DNA from: Culex pipiens pallens
Taxonomy: Eukaryota; Arthropoda; Insecta; Diptera; Culicidae
Length of the DNA stretch: 64,000 nt
Direction: 5' to 3'
Assembly (NCBI RefSeq): GCF_016801865.2
Contig: NC_068939.1
Location: 95,126,067 to 95,190,066 of the forward strand
Part shown: positions 45,031 to 56,555 of the stretch, piece after piece
Position numbering within the stretch: the first letter of the stretch is position 1
Layout: every line of letters begins with the position of its first letter
Translations under genes and position numbers: made by a program
Notes under the pieces: model-generated
The model's input: the letters and a program-made list of their open reading frames with translations, nothing else
Told to the model about the DNA's origin: nothing
Database searches by the model: none

Positions 45031-47919
45031 TCTAAATCTAACTGCAAGAATATAATATCATTAATGCCGAAAGTTTAGTATGTGGAAATATTTTATTATC
45101 AGCTCTCATTTCGTTACTTGTTTTGAAACAAGGTTCACAATCAATGCAAATTGTTTCAATGAATCAGCTCTAACCTCTGCTTCAGCTATAATTTATTCCA
45201 AACAATTCTAATTACCGAACCATTCACCCCACAAATTTGCACATTCTCCCAGCGCAGAGTCAAAATTGGCCATTTTGCATATCAGTGCGGGAAAAATCTG
45301 GTCCCGTTCCTCCCTCGCGTCGACTCGTGCCCTCCGCCCAACGAAACCCAACAATGTTGTCGAACATGAAACGAGCTAATTAAAACCATCATCAGTCTGG
45401 TCTTGGTTGTTTTTGGGCTTCGGCCTTCCTCCCCTTCACTGTTCCCCCCTCACCCGGGCCGCCGCCATTTTCCGGCAAAATTGTGAGCTGCGCCAGGACA
45501 AGGAAAAATTCCTTCCTTTCTCAAAAGAGAGGCAAATATTTCGAATCGAAATTCAAACCCTTCAAAGCCCCCCGCGTGGCAGGAAGGAAGCATGAATGGG
45601 AGCAGGGCGAGTAGTGGGAATCCGTCCAAATGCGGATGGAGAAAGGGAAATTTTCAATTTTGGCTCCCGCTGGAACCTACCCCCGGTGAGGACGCCCGAA
45701 GGGCGGAATGTTTGTCTGATATGACCACGACGGGGGTGGTAGAAACTGTCGGTAACCAAGGCAATTTTTCTCCGATTCCATCAGTGTGGAACAGCTTTTT
45801 TTTTTTCCTCCGCACAAATTCAATCCATCTGCACTTGTGCACTTGTTACGGGAGAGTCAGATTTCCCAGAGGCAAATATTTTTCAATCTTGCCCACCACC
45901 GGAATTGAGTGGGTTCGCGGACATCGGAATGGATCGATGGCGACTCCCAGCGTCGACAAAATCAATGAAATGCAAAATGATGAAATTGAAATCAATTACG
46001 AGATGATTTGATTAGTGTGTGTGCGCTGATCGTGCATGAAAAAGTTTTTCCATGGTGGGAAATGTTGACTGGGGCGAGGTTGTTAACCTGTGTTTGCCGG
46101 ATTGATAGTATTTTTCAGGGATGGATGCAAATTTTACCTTTTAGGTTATAAAAAACAAAATTGTTTTTTAACTTTTATGAACTTAATGATTTAATGAAAA
46201 TATAGAAACTTAAAAAATAATTACTAACATTTTTTAAACTGTTAATTTTCTTCTAATTTTCTGGTACTCTAAATGTTTAATTGAATCATTTGTGATTTTT
46301 CACTCTGATTTCATTTTGTCATCATTGCCATGTAAATTTCGCGTCAATATCAATATTTTGACAACATTCCATAAGCAAGTTCTACATGTGTTAATACTTT
46401 TTGTTAACAATTATTCCTATGCTATGGAAATTGTCATTATTCAATAATTGCGTCCACAACACATTTAATTAAGATCAAAAAATCTATCAGTGGCTTCAAG
46501 AAGGCAACAACTGGCACATGCTGATAAATTTTGGAGAAGAAATTCGTTAAATTGAATTCATTACAGAAAAATTTATACTGATGATCAATTTTCTTCGAAA
46601 ATGATCAACGGTTTCACCTTAAATTTAGTTTGTTTTTTTTTTCCAAAACAACCAACGCGCCATGGCTTTCCTATGTACATAGGACCTTTTGAAAAAGTAA
46701 GCGAGAAATATATTCCCAAATCATTTAAGATCATTGTTGGGATCATATTTGAGCTGAACGCCTCAAAAATTTGATTCATCATCGGATAAAAATGTCTGGA
46801 CTATAAAAGTTTAAAGTGGTCGCAAATTACAAGGTTTTTAAAGAGTAAAAGTTTGATGAAGAATTTGAGATTCTAGTCGATTTAAAGCAAACAAATAATA
46901 TAAAAAAACGAATTTTGATTTTCCTTCTCATAAAAACTTACCAAAGAGGAACAAAATTTTAAAAAAAGTGCATTTTAGTATTCAAATTTTAGATAACAGG
47001 CAATCACAGCTCAATTTTTGTTCAAAATATTTTAAACAAAACTTGAAAAGAAAATAATGATATTTTTTTGCTTTTAGCACATTTAATTATTTCTGAAATT
47101 TAATGGCCAAGGGTTTTTATTTTATTTTTTGACTTCGAATTTTTTAAACTTTTTCTTTAAGATTTTGGATTATTCTTTTGTGATTTTAACTTTTTGTACT
47201 TTTTGTTTTGGATGAAACGTTGTTCACCGATTCTTTTTGTCTAAATAAGCCATTTTGCGTCATTGGTTACATGCATGAGAGCTGACCATACAAAAGTCTG
47301 CTGAAAATGTTAAAAAAATCCGTTTTTTGAGAAGGAATTTTGGTTCAATTTTGTAAACTTTCTTTAAAAAAAAGTATATTTCTATTTGCAATCGAATAGA
47401 AATTAAATTAATCGAAAAGAACTGGAATGAAACCATCCTCTGAAATTTTTTTTTATGAAGTCAGGTCTTTTTGAGGGCTTTGAGTCAGTTTCGGAATTGG
47501 AGTCTCAACATTCTGAGTCGGATTCGGAGTTTCTTCGAAAATGTCCGGACTTCGCAGCATCAGGTCAAAATATTAAAAAATAGATTTCACAAAGGTTTCA
47601 TTTTTGACATTGAAATTTGGACCAATATAATATTTTCCAAGATATCATCGATTGAAAATTAGGGCTTATTGGGTTCATTTAGATATATGTCTGAATGTTT
47701 AAAAGGAGTGATTTTGATTTATTTTAAAACTGTAAAACAAAACAAAACTCAAAAGTAGAATTCTAAGGTTTTACAAGTACTGAAAAAAAACTTTTATCTA
47801 ACTATTGGTGAGTCTTTTTGTCTTAAATTGATTAAAAACAATTGTTCAACTTTTATATAATAATTTTGATCTAGCATGCTAATTTGATTATAAACTTTTT
47901 TTTAAAGTTCCCCCTAGAG
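45031..47919. other. Intron sequence, nothing recognised
   Basis: GC-balanced at 45200-46080, then strongly AT-rich. No exon for the preceding part of RRM2 was found. Confidence 0.5.
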
Positions 47920-48945
47920 CGTCCGATTTCTCGGGGTAACAAAATTCCCGGGAAATTTGAAATTATTGTGCAACAAAATTATAAATCATAGCGACTAAAA
48001 AAGTGGGTGTGGGGATCAATTTATGCCTTGGCTGCTTGTAAAAAAAACCTAAAACTTTAAGAAAATATATAAAAACAGGTTATAATGTCTTTCGATTCAT
48101 ACAGAATAGCAAACAAAATGTTTTTTTTTTGTTAAGAGCACATGACAGTGAGTTAAATGAATCCTTGCTCAAAAACCATGTAATTTCTTTTTAAATTTGT
48201 CTTTGTCAGTTTGAGAGAATATGATAAATTATAATATTGATAATTAAGTTGAAATGGAAAAAGAAATATAATGCAGAAAACATGTATGGCAAATTTTTTT
48301 TTCCAAAACAAATCTTATTGGTTTGAGCTCATGGATCGAATAAATAAGCATTGAATTCGTTTTAAAACTTGAAATAATTTTTCACCTGAAAATTTTGTTT
48401 TTTTGCAAACACTTGGCAAACACAATTCAAAGTTTACAAATATTTAGAGTGAGTTTTTGAAATATATTTGTATCTTTTGGGCCCTTTTATTTATACCAAG
48501 TATATTTTAAATAATGTTTTAATGATTCAGCCTTATAAATGACTTCAGTTAAATAATTTCCATAACAAAATAAAAGTACTTTAGAAGTTTAATTTTTGAA
48601 CCTCTAACCTCTTACGCTCTTGGTAGCTCTAGCTCTAACCTAATTTTTCCTGCAAAATCCTATTTGAGACATTTAATTCAATGTTCTTCCAATTTGGTCA
48701 TGTTAAACAAAAACGTAAAAAAAAATTAATTTTGATCTTGGCGAAATAAGTTACCTTTTTTTTAAACGATACAACAACAATTTTTGTTTTAAAAACTTGC
48801 CAAATTTATAACAGTTTATTTTCATTCCATAATGTCGTAATTTTTGTTTCCCGAGAAACGGAAAAGATTATTTCTTTGGGAAATCCCGGGAGTTCCCAGG
48901 ATTTCCGGGAAATCGAACCTAAAAACAGCCCTGGTCACACTTTTC
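47920..48945. mobile_element. Probable 1-kb TIR element with CCCGGGAAAT ends
   Basis: The left end has GTCCGATTTCTCGGGG..ATTCCCGGGAAAT (47919-47960). The complement of the right end (48880-48945) has GTTCGATTTCCCGG..CTCCCGGGATTT. The match is imperfect and the interior is AT-rich without coding features. Boundaries are approximate. Confidence 0.5.
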
Positions 48946-51900
48946 CCCTAAAGTTCTGTTCACAAGTGTAAGCACGTGTGCACGTTAAATGTGTTCCAAC
49001 ACACATTCCATTACAAAACGCTCCAGCGTAGAAAAAAAGGAAGGAATATTTTCCACTTTTTTGCTGCCAACCGAGCACACGTCCCTTTTTCCAACGAGCA
49101 TAAATCAACGATGCATGGTCAAAACTGGTGGAAAATTCCCTCGCACCAAAGTTGTAAGTTGGCTGTGGGTGGGTGGTCGGTGATGGCAGAGTTGTGAAAT
49201 CATTTCAATTGGTCTCCATGACGATCGATCGGTCAAAAGCTGGAAAATTTATAGATGTTGGCAGCGAATGTGGCGTTCGTTACGAGGAAGGGAGTGGGGG
49301 AATCCTTTGAAATGATGGCCAGCAGCAGTAGCAGCTTTTACTCTTTGGTGGGGTTGCCATGGTTGGAAAGTCCCCGTGGATAAATGTGAAACCAAAATAA
49401 TTTCTGCCAGGGTTTTTTTTTGCGATTTCTGTGCACACTTTTCACTATGGAAACATAAAGCGATGGCAATAAATTCAAATCGAGCTGTTGGTTTTCGTTG
49501 AGTGACTGACATCACTCTGTTTGGTTGTTCTAATTTGGAAACATGTGTCAATCAGTGTGTTTTCCTATAATCGGGGGATTTTGTCCGAAGATTTATGAAC
49601 CAACTGAAAGCGTTTAGTTCAAACAGTTGGGGATTCATTAAAAAATCTCTTCCCTTCCGCGCCAACAGTTAAAATCTACAATCAATATACACTTCATTGG
49701 CTTCGGAGGGACCTTCCAGGAAGGAACAAACAGTCATCAGCTAATACAAACATCCTTGCCCGAAAGAAGAAACAACAAACCGTAACTTGGTCCATTTTAT
49801 GGTTGCTCCACGCGTTGCGGCATTCAATTTCCTGCCCAAACTGCCCTCGCCGGTTCGCCGCCGTGTGTCCACATTTAATTAGACCAAGTTGTTGGCTCCA
49901 TCTTGGATCGCCCCCACCTTGCTCTTTAAAAGACCAAAGAAAACTCATTCCCCCACAAAACACAAGTACAGCTTGCTACTTGGGGACGACTAAATGAAAA
50001 ACCGGTGGTGAACCGACCCCGAGAGGAATGTCGGAATCGAAACCATGGAAAGGAGCCAACTAGTCCAGAAATGGTCCCACGGTTTGGCACCAGCCACCAG
50101 GAGAGCAAAAGGGCGCGTCGAGGTTCTGTCGACGACCGGAGCGAAGAGGAAAAATCTCATTTGGAGTCGTGTTCCTGTTCGTGTCATCTGATTTTTCCCT
50201 TTGGGGGACTGGGGGATGACGAAGGTTGAGGTGGATTTTTGAGGTTGCCAGATGCGTAACTCTCTGAGAGACTTTTTACTTCAAAAAGGTCAAATTTAAA
50301 TAAGTAAAGTTTTTAGTTTTGAGTTAACTTTTATCCTATTTTTACTTTTAACAGTTTAAATTTAAGTTTTCTTCCTTTACTGACACCTCTGTCAACCACG
50401 CGCGCGTTTCCCTCCAAACAAGGGGCGGAAAATTGTTTGCCTTACGTGAAGTATCTACCTCAGCGCCACCAGAGAGGAGAGCCTTCCCCGCAAAATAAGA
50501 AGTTAATATAAAAGCAGAAACGCAAAATCACGACGCTGCGTGCCGCGTTCCAGCTTCTCACGATGTGTGTGTGTGTGTGAGTGTGAAAACTTAAAGGTGG
50601 TTGGTACACAGGAAGCCCGGGACACCCCGGATGTGAGGACCCAACCCGAAGAACGAACCGAAACGAACGGAAGATAAAACACTGTAATTTGGGTTTGTAT
50701 TCATTTCCACCTCGAAAGAGGAGAACGTTTCAGGGTGGGGGGGGAAAACTTACTTTTGTTCATTCAGAGAGCATAGAACCAAGGTTAAATGGAAAACAAT
50801 TTCATTATGTGATGCTTTTTTGCGCCGCTCACTTGGAAAAGGTCTTGTTTTCCCCGTTGGTGCAAGCCGCCCGAGGATTGCCACTTTAGAGCGAGAATGC
50901 TTCTCCGAGGGTGGTGCAAAAACCGTTTCCGAGCCGACGCTTCTTCCCTTAAGATTTTTTGCGGAGTGGGAATTCAAATTTGCGCGCGCAAAAGACGAAA
51001 TAAGATAATTAATTTTATTCATTTTCCTCGGTTTGGGTTAAGAGGAGGGGGGAAAAGGTCAAAACTCGTGCTCGGAATACACCGCACGGAAGAAGACACG
51101 TGACGAAGGAGAGAGGGTGTTGTTGTTTGTTCCGGCAAACTGGGAAGGTATAAATCGTGATCTGATTTACTCATCGACTCAATTTCCGTTTTGCTGAGAA
51201 GAGGGTGAGGATTATGGGCTCAATACGTTGGAAGTTTTTCCGTGTTGAGTTTTCCGAACGAAAATCGTAAACAACTTCAAGTTGATTCGAAAAATAAAAA
51301 CTGCTTATTATTTCCCCCATTCCGATACGAAAGGGATTACAACTCGTTCTAATCGTCGGGGCAACGCCATCAAATCCGCTTAGCAATGGAAAACATTGAT
51401 CTTTAAAATTTCCACAACCCTGAGAACGAGAGCAGCAGCTTAGTGCACACGTTCCGCAGCGATCGAAATGGAAAACAAACATTTTCTAAAATCCACTCCA
51501 ACGGGAAAAGTCGAGTGCCGTGCTTTAACGCTCGCCCAAATCTCTTTCAATAACAACGAGTTTGTGTGCGAGCGATACGAGTTGGTGCAGTTCCAGGAAA
51601 AATGAAAAATATCGGTGGAAAATCCCTGCCGGAAAATCCACACTGCATTTCTCGCATACTTTATTTGAACCCCCGGACGATACATTTTCCAAGTACTTCC
51701 CACACACTCAGACTCCGCAGCAGATTGTTTTCCTCGTCTGGCAATTTTCCACAAAAAAATACGCTCAGGAAAATCAAGAGCGTACACTGCCATTGACAAA
51801 ATGCATTTCTCCATGTTGTGGAGTATTTTTTTCGGCAGTTGGTGTTATTTTTCATGTGTGAACGGGTTGAGGGAGTTTGTTGAAAGGCCCGTTCTTCCGG

Positions 51901-52133
51901 GCGCTTTTCTCGCATTTTCCGTGAATTTTCACATCCTGGATCAACCGGGTTGGTGGCGCTGCTTCACTTATTGACAGAGTCACTGTTGTGAATAAACGAA
52001 GGAAGAAATGTGTGTGGCCAGATGTACACATGCGATCCGGTTCGGATTATTTGTATGGCACGGAGGGAAATGCTTTTAAAAAGAGATTTGAAAAGTTTGG
52101 AATGTCATTTCTTAGCTATCAAATCTAATTGCT
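48946..52133. other. Intron sequence, nothing recognised
   Basis: GC-balanced, repeat-poor, with overlapping short open frames. TATA-like words at 50508 and 51149 have no supporting gene. Confidence 0.45.
50564..50579 (+). repeat. (TG)n microsatellite
   Basis: Eight TG units followed by gagtgtg. Confidence 0.85.
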
Positions 52134-52541
52134 TATCTCTCATCTCTCATCTCTCATCTCTCATCTTTCATCTCTCATCTCTCATCTCTCATCTCTCATC
52201 TCTCATCTCTCATCTCTCATCTCTCATCTCTCATCTCTCATCTCTCATCTCTCATCTCTCATCTCTCATCTCTCATCTCTCATCTCTCATCTCTCATCTC
52301 TCATCTCTCATCTCTCATCTCTCATCTCTCATCTCTCATCTCTCATCTCTCATCTCTCATTTCTCATCTCTCATCTCTCATCTCTCATCTCTCATCTCTC
52401 ATCTCTCATCTCTCATCTCTCATCTCTCATCTCTCATCTCTCATCTCTCATCTCTCATCTCTCATCTCTCATCTCTCATCTCTCATCTCTCATCTCTCAT
52501 CTCTCATCTCTCATCTCTCATCTCTCATCTCTCATCTATCT
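52134..52541 (+). repeat. 7-bp tandem array (TCTCATC)n
   Basis: About 58 copies with only three or so variants (ctttcat, atttctc). Because 7 is not a multiple of 3 the three frames share one 7-codon cycle (SHLSSLI), which creates long spurious open frames. Confidence 0.96.
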
Positions 52542-54588
52542 CATTGACGATTCATTTCATGGCTGAAATATGTTAAATTATAGTAACTTAAAGCCATAAA
52601 TAAAGTTGCATGCTTCTAGCGACATTCCATTATCTGTTGTCCCTCAAAATTTAATGCTGTCACTCTCCACATTGACTGTTGGTAATCCACCTTTTCATCC
52701 AACCACACACGCACACTCGCGCCCCCATAATATCGCACAAAACGAACATTGTTACTTTTCTATTAGCTTTTCGTGCAAAACTCAATTCAACTTTTTTTTG
52801 TTTTCCCTGCGTGCGAGCACATTTACCGAGCGAGAAAGAGAGAGTGAAACGAACTTTTCCAATAAAACTGTTTTTCACAGTTTTTACACGTCGCCAGCTT
52901 CACAAAATCCCCCTCTCACCAACACACAGTTACACCGGCGTGGTCCAGTTCCAAGCGCTTAATTCTGTTTTATTTGATTTCGAACTCCCGCTCTCCCCTT
53001 AACCTCCCCCCATAGCTTTATCCTTTTGACACATATGGACTCGCTCTCTCCCCCACTCGATGAAACATTTTCCCAATTTTTATTTTCCCTTATAAATATA
53101 ACGAAAACAATGTGAGCCAGTACATTCCACAATCGCAATGTGGAGGATGCTGTAAAAACCCGGCTACAAACTGCACCGTTGAATGTCATGTCCATTTGGT
53201 ATAATTGTTTATCGATTTCTGATGCCATGTTTCTCTTTCGATGCTTCTTTTGTGTTGTTTCAGGGTGGCATCAACACATTTTACGGTTGTTATTCTTCTA
53301 CTTTTTTGTTACACTCTTTGTTTGGTTGTTATTGGTGTGTATTTTTCTTTTGTTCGAGTTCGCGCGACTGCTCGTCACCATCACTCACACTTGTTTAAAT
53401 GAATGATTGTTGTTTTGCAAAATGCAACGTTTGAAATATAGGCACTTTTTACAATTATTAAAGTAACCTAACGCCATTGCGAGCTTCAAAAATACTTCTT
53501 AACTTTGATCGCGTCGCTGTTATCAACCGTTTTAAAGGACTTACTCATTACTACATCTTGTTTTCCTCTGATCTTGATGTTAAATATAAAGTAATGAAAA
53601 TAATAATTACAAATAAAGGAATTTTGAAGGTTCATCCTTCAACGCTCAGCAACCAACTCATAACAACAACCACACATGTTCGCATGTGAGTGTGAGTGAG
53701 TAATTGTTTATGCCCTTTGACATCGGTGGTCTGGAGAGTGGAAAAAGTGCTGATGCTACACGCAGACTTGGGCGCATAAAACACGACGACGACAACGACG
53801 ATGAAGAGTCAACATTGACAACAACAAGCACCACTACCACAATAATGGACAGAGAGGCGCCTTGCGATTGATGAGAAATGAGATTTTATTACTCACATCT
53901 GGCGCTGCGGGTGAGGTTCTTTCTTTCGTGTGACAGTAGAAGCAATGCAAGTAGGGGAGGTGGTTCTATTTTATTCAAAATTTGATATTTTATTTTGAAT
54001 TATGCTTGCGAAAACAAACAATCATCAATGATTTCCAATTTTATCTCTTTTAAACATTAAATTTCTTTTTTTTGTATAATTTAAATTTAATGTCAACGTA
54101 CTTAAATTTCAAAAATATATGAATTCCCCCTAAGCCATAAGGTTGGTGAAAGAGCTAAAGAGTCATCGAGTTTCTTAAGCTCTGGAGGGGACGAGTTCAA
54201 CAACTTATGATAGGAAAGCTGACCATAAGGTCAGCACTTTTGGGTGGATTTCCGAGCCGAATGACTGTAATGAAATGTCACACAAAATTGATCTTTTAGA
54301 GGGAAAATTTATTTGGATTTGGATGCGGGGCAGGTTCAACGATACTTGTTTTGTATTTCATAGTACAAATTCAATATTAAAAATAATGGTTCCAGAATTT
54401 GTTTTAACTGATTAAAAACCAAATAAAAAAATGACATCCATATTTTTTCGAAAAGCAAAAAAATATGTTTATTAGATCTGTAAAAAAATCTTTGGAAATC
54501 ATTCGGATTGTATTTAAATGTATTTTGAATTTCTGAAATGTTTTTTTTTTTTTAAATTCACTCAACAATCATAAACTTTGATCTTTCT
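52542..54588. other. Intron sequence, nothing recognised
   Basis: Includes a small dyad GCTGACC..GGTCAGC at 54220-54237 and an acceptor-like pyrimidine tract near 53230-53263 on the plus strand. Neither is linked to a recognisable exon. Confidence 0.45.
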
Positions 54589-56555
54589 TACCGTAAACCG
54601 GGATTTTTGGAATATTTTCCAACTAGTAGGGGAGCTGGGGGTAAGACGGCCAGGCGGGGTAAGACGGCCAGGCGGGGTAAGACGGCCAGGGCCACCCCAC
54701 CGTATTAATAAGTATACTAATGAATATTACTGAAATGTTCAGCAATACTGTTCCTCATGCTAAATAATGCATATGGAGTCACCTTTGCCAGAAATATTGT
54801 TTGAAATAGCATGAAAATAGCTCAAAATAAACAAATAATTTTTGAACTTGAAACTGGATGTAATTTTCATGAATTACAACTTAGGCATTTTTGTTAAATA
54901 ACAATATGTTTTTCTGTCTTCAAATATTTTTTCATGTTAAATTGAAGTTTTCCCTAGATTATGTCCCCCGAAAAAGTTCAAAAAATGCGATGAACTGTTT
55001 ATAAAAAATGTTTAAAAAAATAATTTATTTGGGGGCAAGACGACCACCTCCTCCGGGGGTAAGACGGCCACCCGTAATTTGTAGATTTTATTTGATATAG
55101 GTTATATTTTTGACGGTTTTTGACTATAAAGACATATTTGTAGATAAAGGAAAAGCATTTTCAATAAAACTATCCATTTTTAATCAAAATGCTGTTAACT
55201 ACCGTTTCGACAACATTCTTTACTGTGATATAGCAAAACTCATTGAATAGTCAAACTTTTCATTAAAATCGCTAATTTAATATTGTTTACATATTTTTTA
55301 TTTACTTATTCTCATCGAAATACACAAATTATTTTTTTTTTGTATCAAATTGTGTTTGTTTTGTAGTAAATATTCATAGTTTTTCATAAAATGTGGTCGC
55401 AATAATATGAAATTCGCTGTGCCAAAATATGAAATTTTTTAAACAGCATTTTTCTTCACATTTGAAACCTGATTTTTTTCAACCAAAATAGTTATGATGT
55501 TCAGAGAAGTCTGTTGAACCAACCATGTAGGTGTTTGGGTGGATTTAGCAAAGTTATTAAGTTAATTTATAGCATTGGCCGTCTTACCCCACATGGGTGG
55601 CCGTCTTACCCCGCATATTTCATATATATACGATTTCAATTATTTTTTAAAAATTGCTGAAAGGTATTGAAAATTGGTTTTTAGACCAACTAATTTATGT
55701 CATTTCTATAATGGACTAGTAGTAGAACAATATGTACGTAATTTGAGATCAAAATAATCTGTTGTGAAAATTTTATTAGACTTCTCCCTTAGGGTGGCCG
55801 TCTTACCCCCATCTCCCCTACGGTTTTTCTCAATATTATTATTTTTAAAACATGTACTGGAGCAGGCCACAAAAGGTCCATGCATTATTTTTGAAAACCA
55901 GTTTTTTCAGCAGTGTTTAAAAAAGTTGCGTTAAAAATTCATATTTTGAATTCCGGGTGACTATAGTCATAGTTTTTCTTGTTGAAATCAGGTTTAATCC
56001 AATTTTTATGTTTACGTCAAATGTATTATCCATTAAGCTGCTGATGTAGTTTATAACATTTTTCAACAAAATAAAATAAATTTCAGGTAAAACTGCTAAA
56101 AAATTGCAATTTTGCAAGAAATTTGTTAAAACTAATTTTGTTTTTACATATTTTAGCACATTTTATATGAAATTTCTTCTGCTAAAAATGCGTATAATAT
56201 TGATAGTTTTTTTTAAATAATGTTTTAAAACCAAATAATATTTATTATTTACAAACTTATTTTACCTCTTCCTAGTAGAAAAATGTACAAAGAATATGAG
56301 AATGCATTCCGTTTTCCGATTTAAAATCATGTTCATTGAGAATATTAAAAAAACATCAACATTTTTTAAATTATAGTTAACTAACCTTTAAAACTTTTCA
56401 AAATTTGATGAAAACTTCTTCTAGCATTACACTTATTTTTCTCGGGCAGCATGATTTCTTATTATTCCGTACGTAATTAATTTCTAATCTTCATTTTGCA
56501 TTCCTTAAATCTATCAAAGTCACCTCGGCCATCAAAGTCACCCCGTTTTACGGTA
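54589..56555. mobile_element. Outer TIR element with TACCGTAAA ends, containing a second element
   Basis: The left end TACCGTAAACCGGG at 54589 is matched by the complement of the right end, TACCGTAAAACGGGG, at 56555. The right end carries a direct double of ATCAAAGTCACC at about 56512-56540. Most of the left half is occupied by the element at 54627-55820. A related right end lies at 59355-59502. Confidence 0.6.
54627..55820. mobile_element. 1.2-kb TIR element with TAGGGGAG ends and GTAAGACGGCC repeats
   Basis: The left end TAGGGGAGCTGGGGGTAAGA is matched by the complement of the right end (TAGGGGAGATGGGGGTAAGA), about 28 bp in all. GGGGTAAGACGGCCAGGC is tandemly repeated about three times at the left end. 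The same word recurs inside (about 55030-55075 forward; 55575-55615 and 55795 reversed). It lies 38 bp inside the left end of the outer element, so it probably inserted into it. Confidence 0.75.

Noticed and set aside
50505..50550. TATA-like word (TATAAAAG) with a possible start site
   Set aside because: No gene follows on the plus strand; a single TATA match in 64 kb is expected by chance.
52010..52576. 188- and 145-codon frames repeating SHLSSLI
   Set aside because: They are translations of the 7-bp microsatellite in several frames.
53225..53400. Plus-strand acceptor-like tract ending TTTCAG followed by an open frame
   Set aside because: Wrong strand for the host gene, no recognisable protein, no clear donor.
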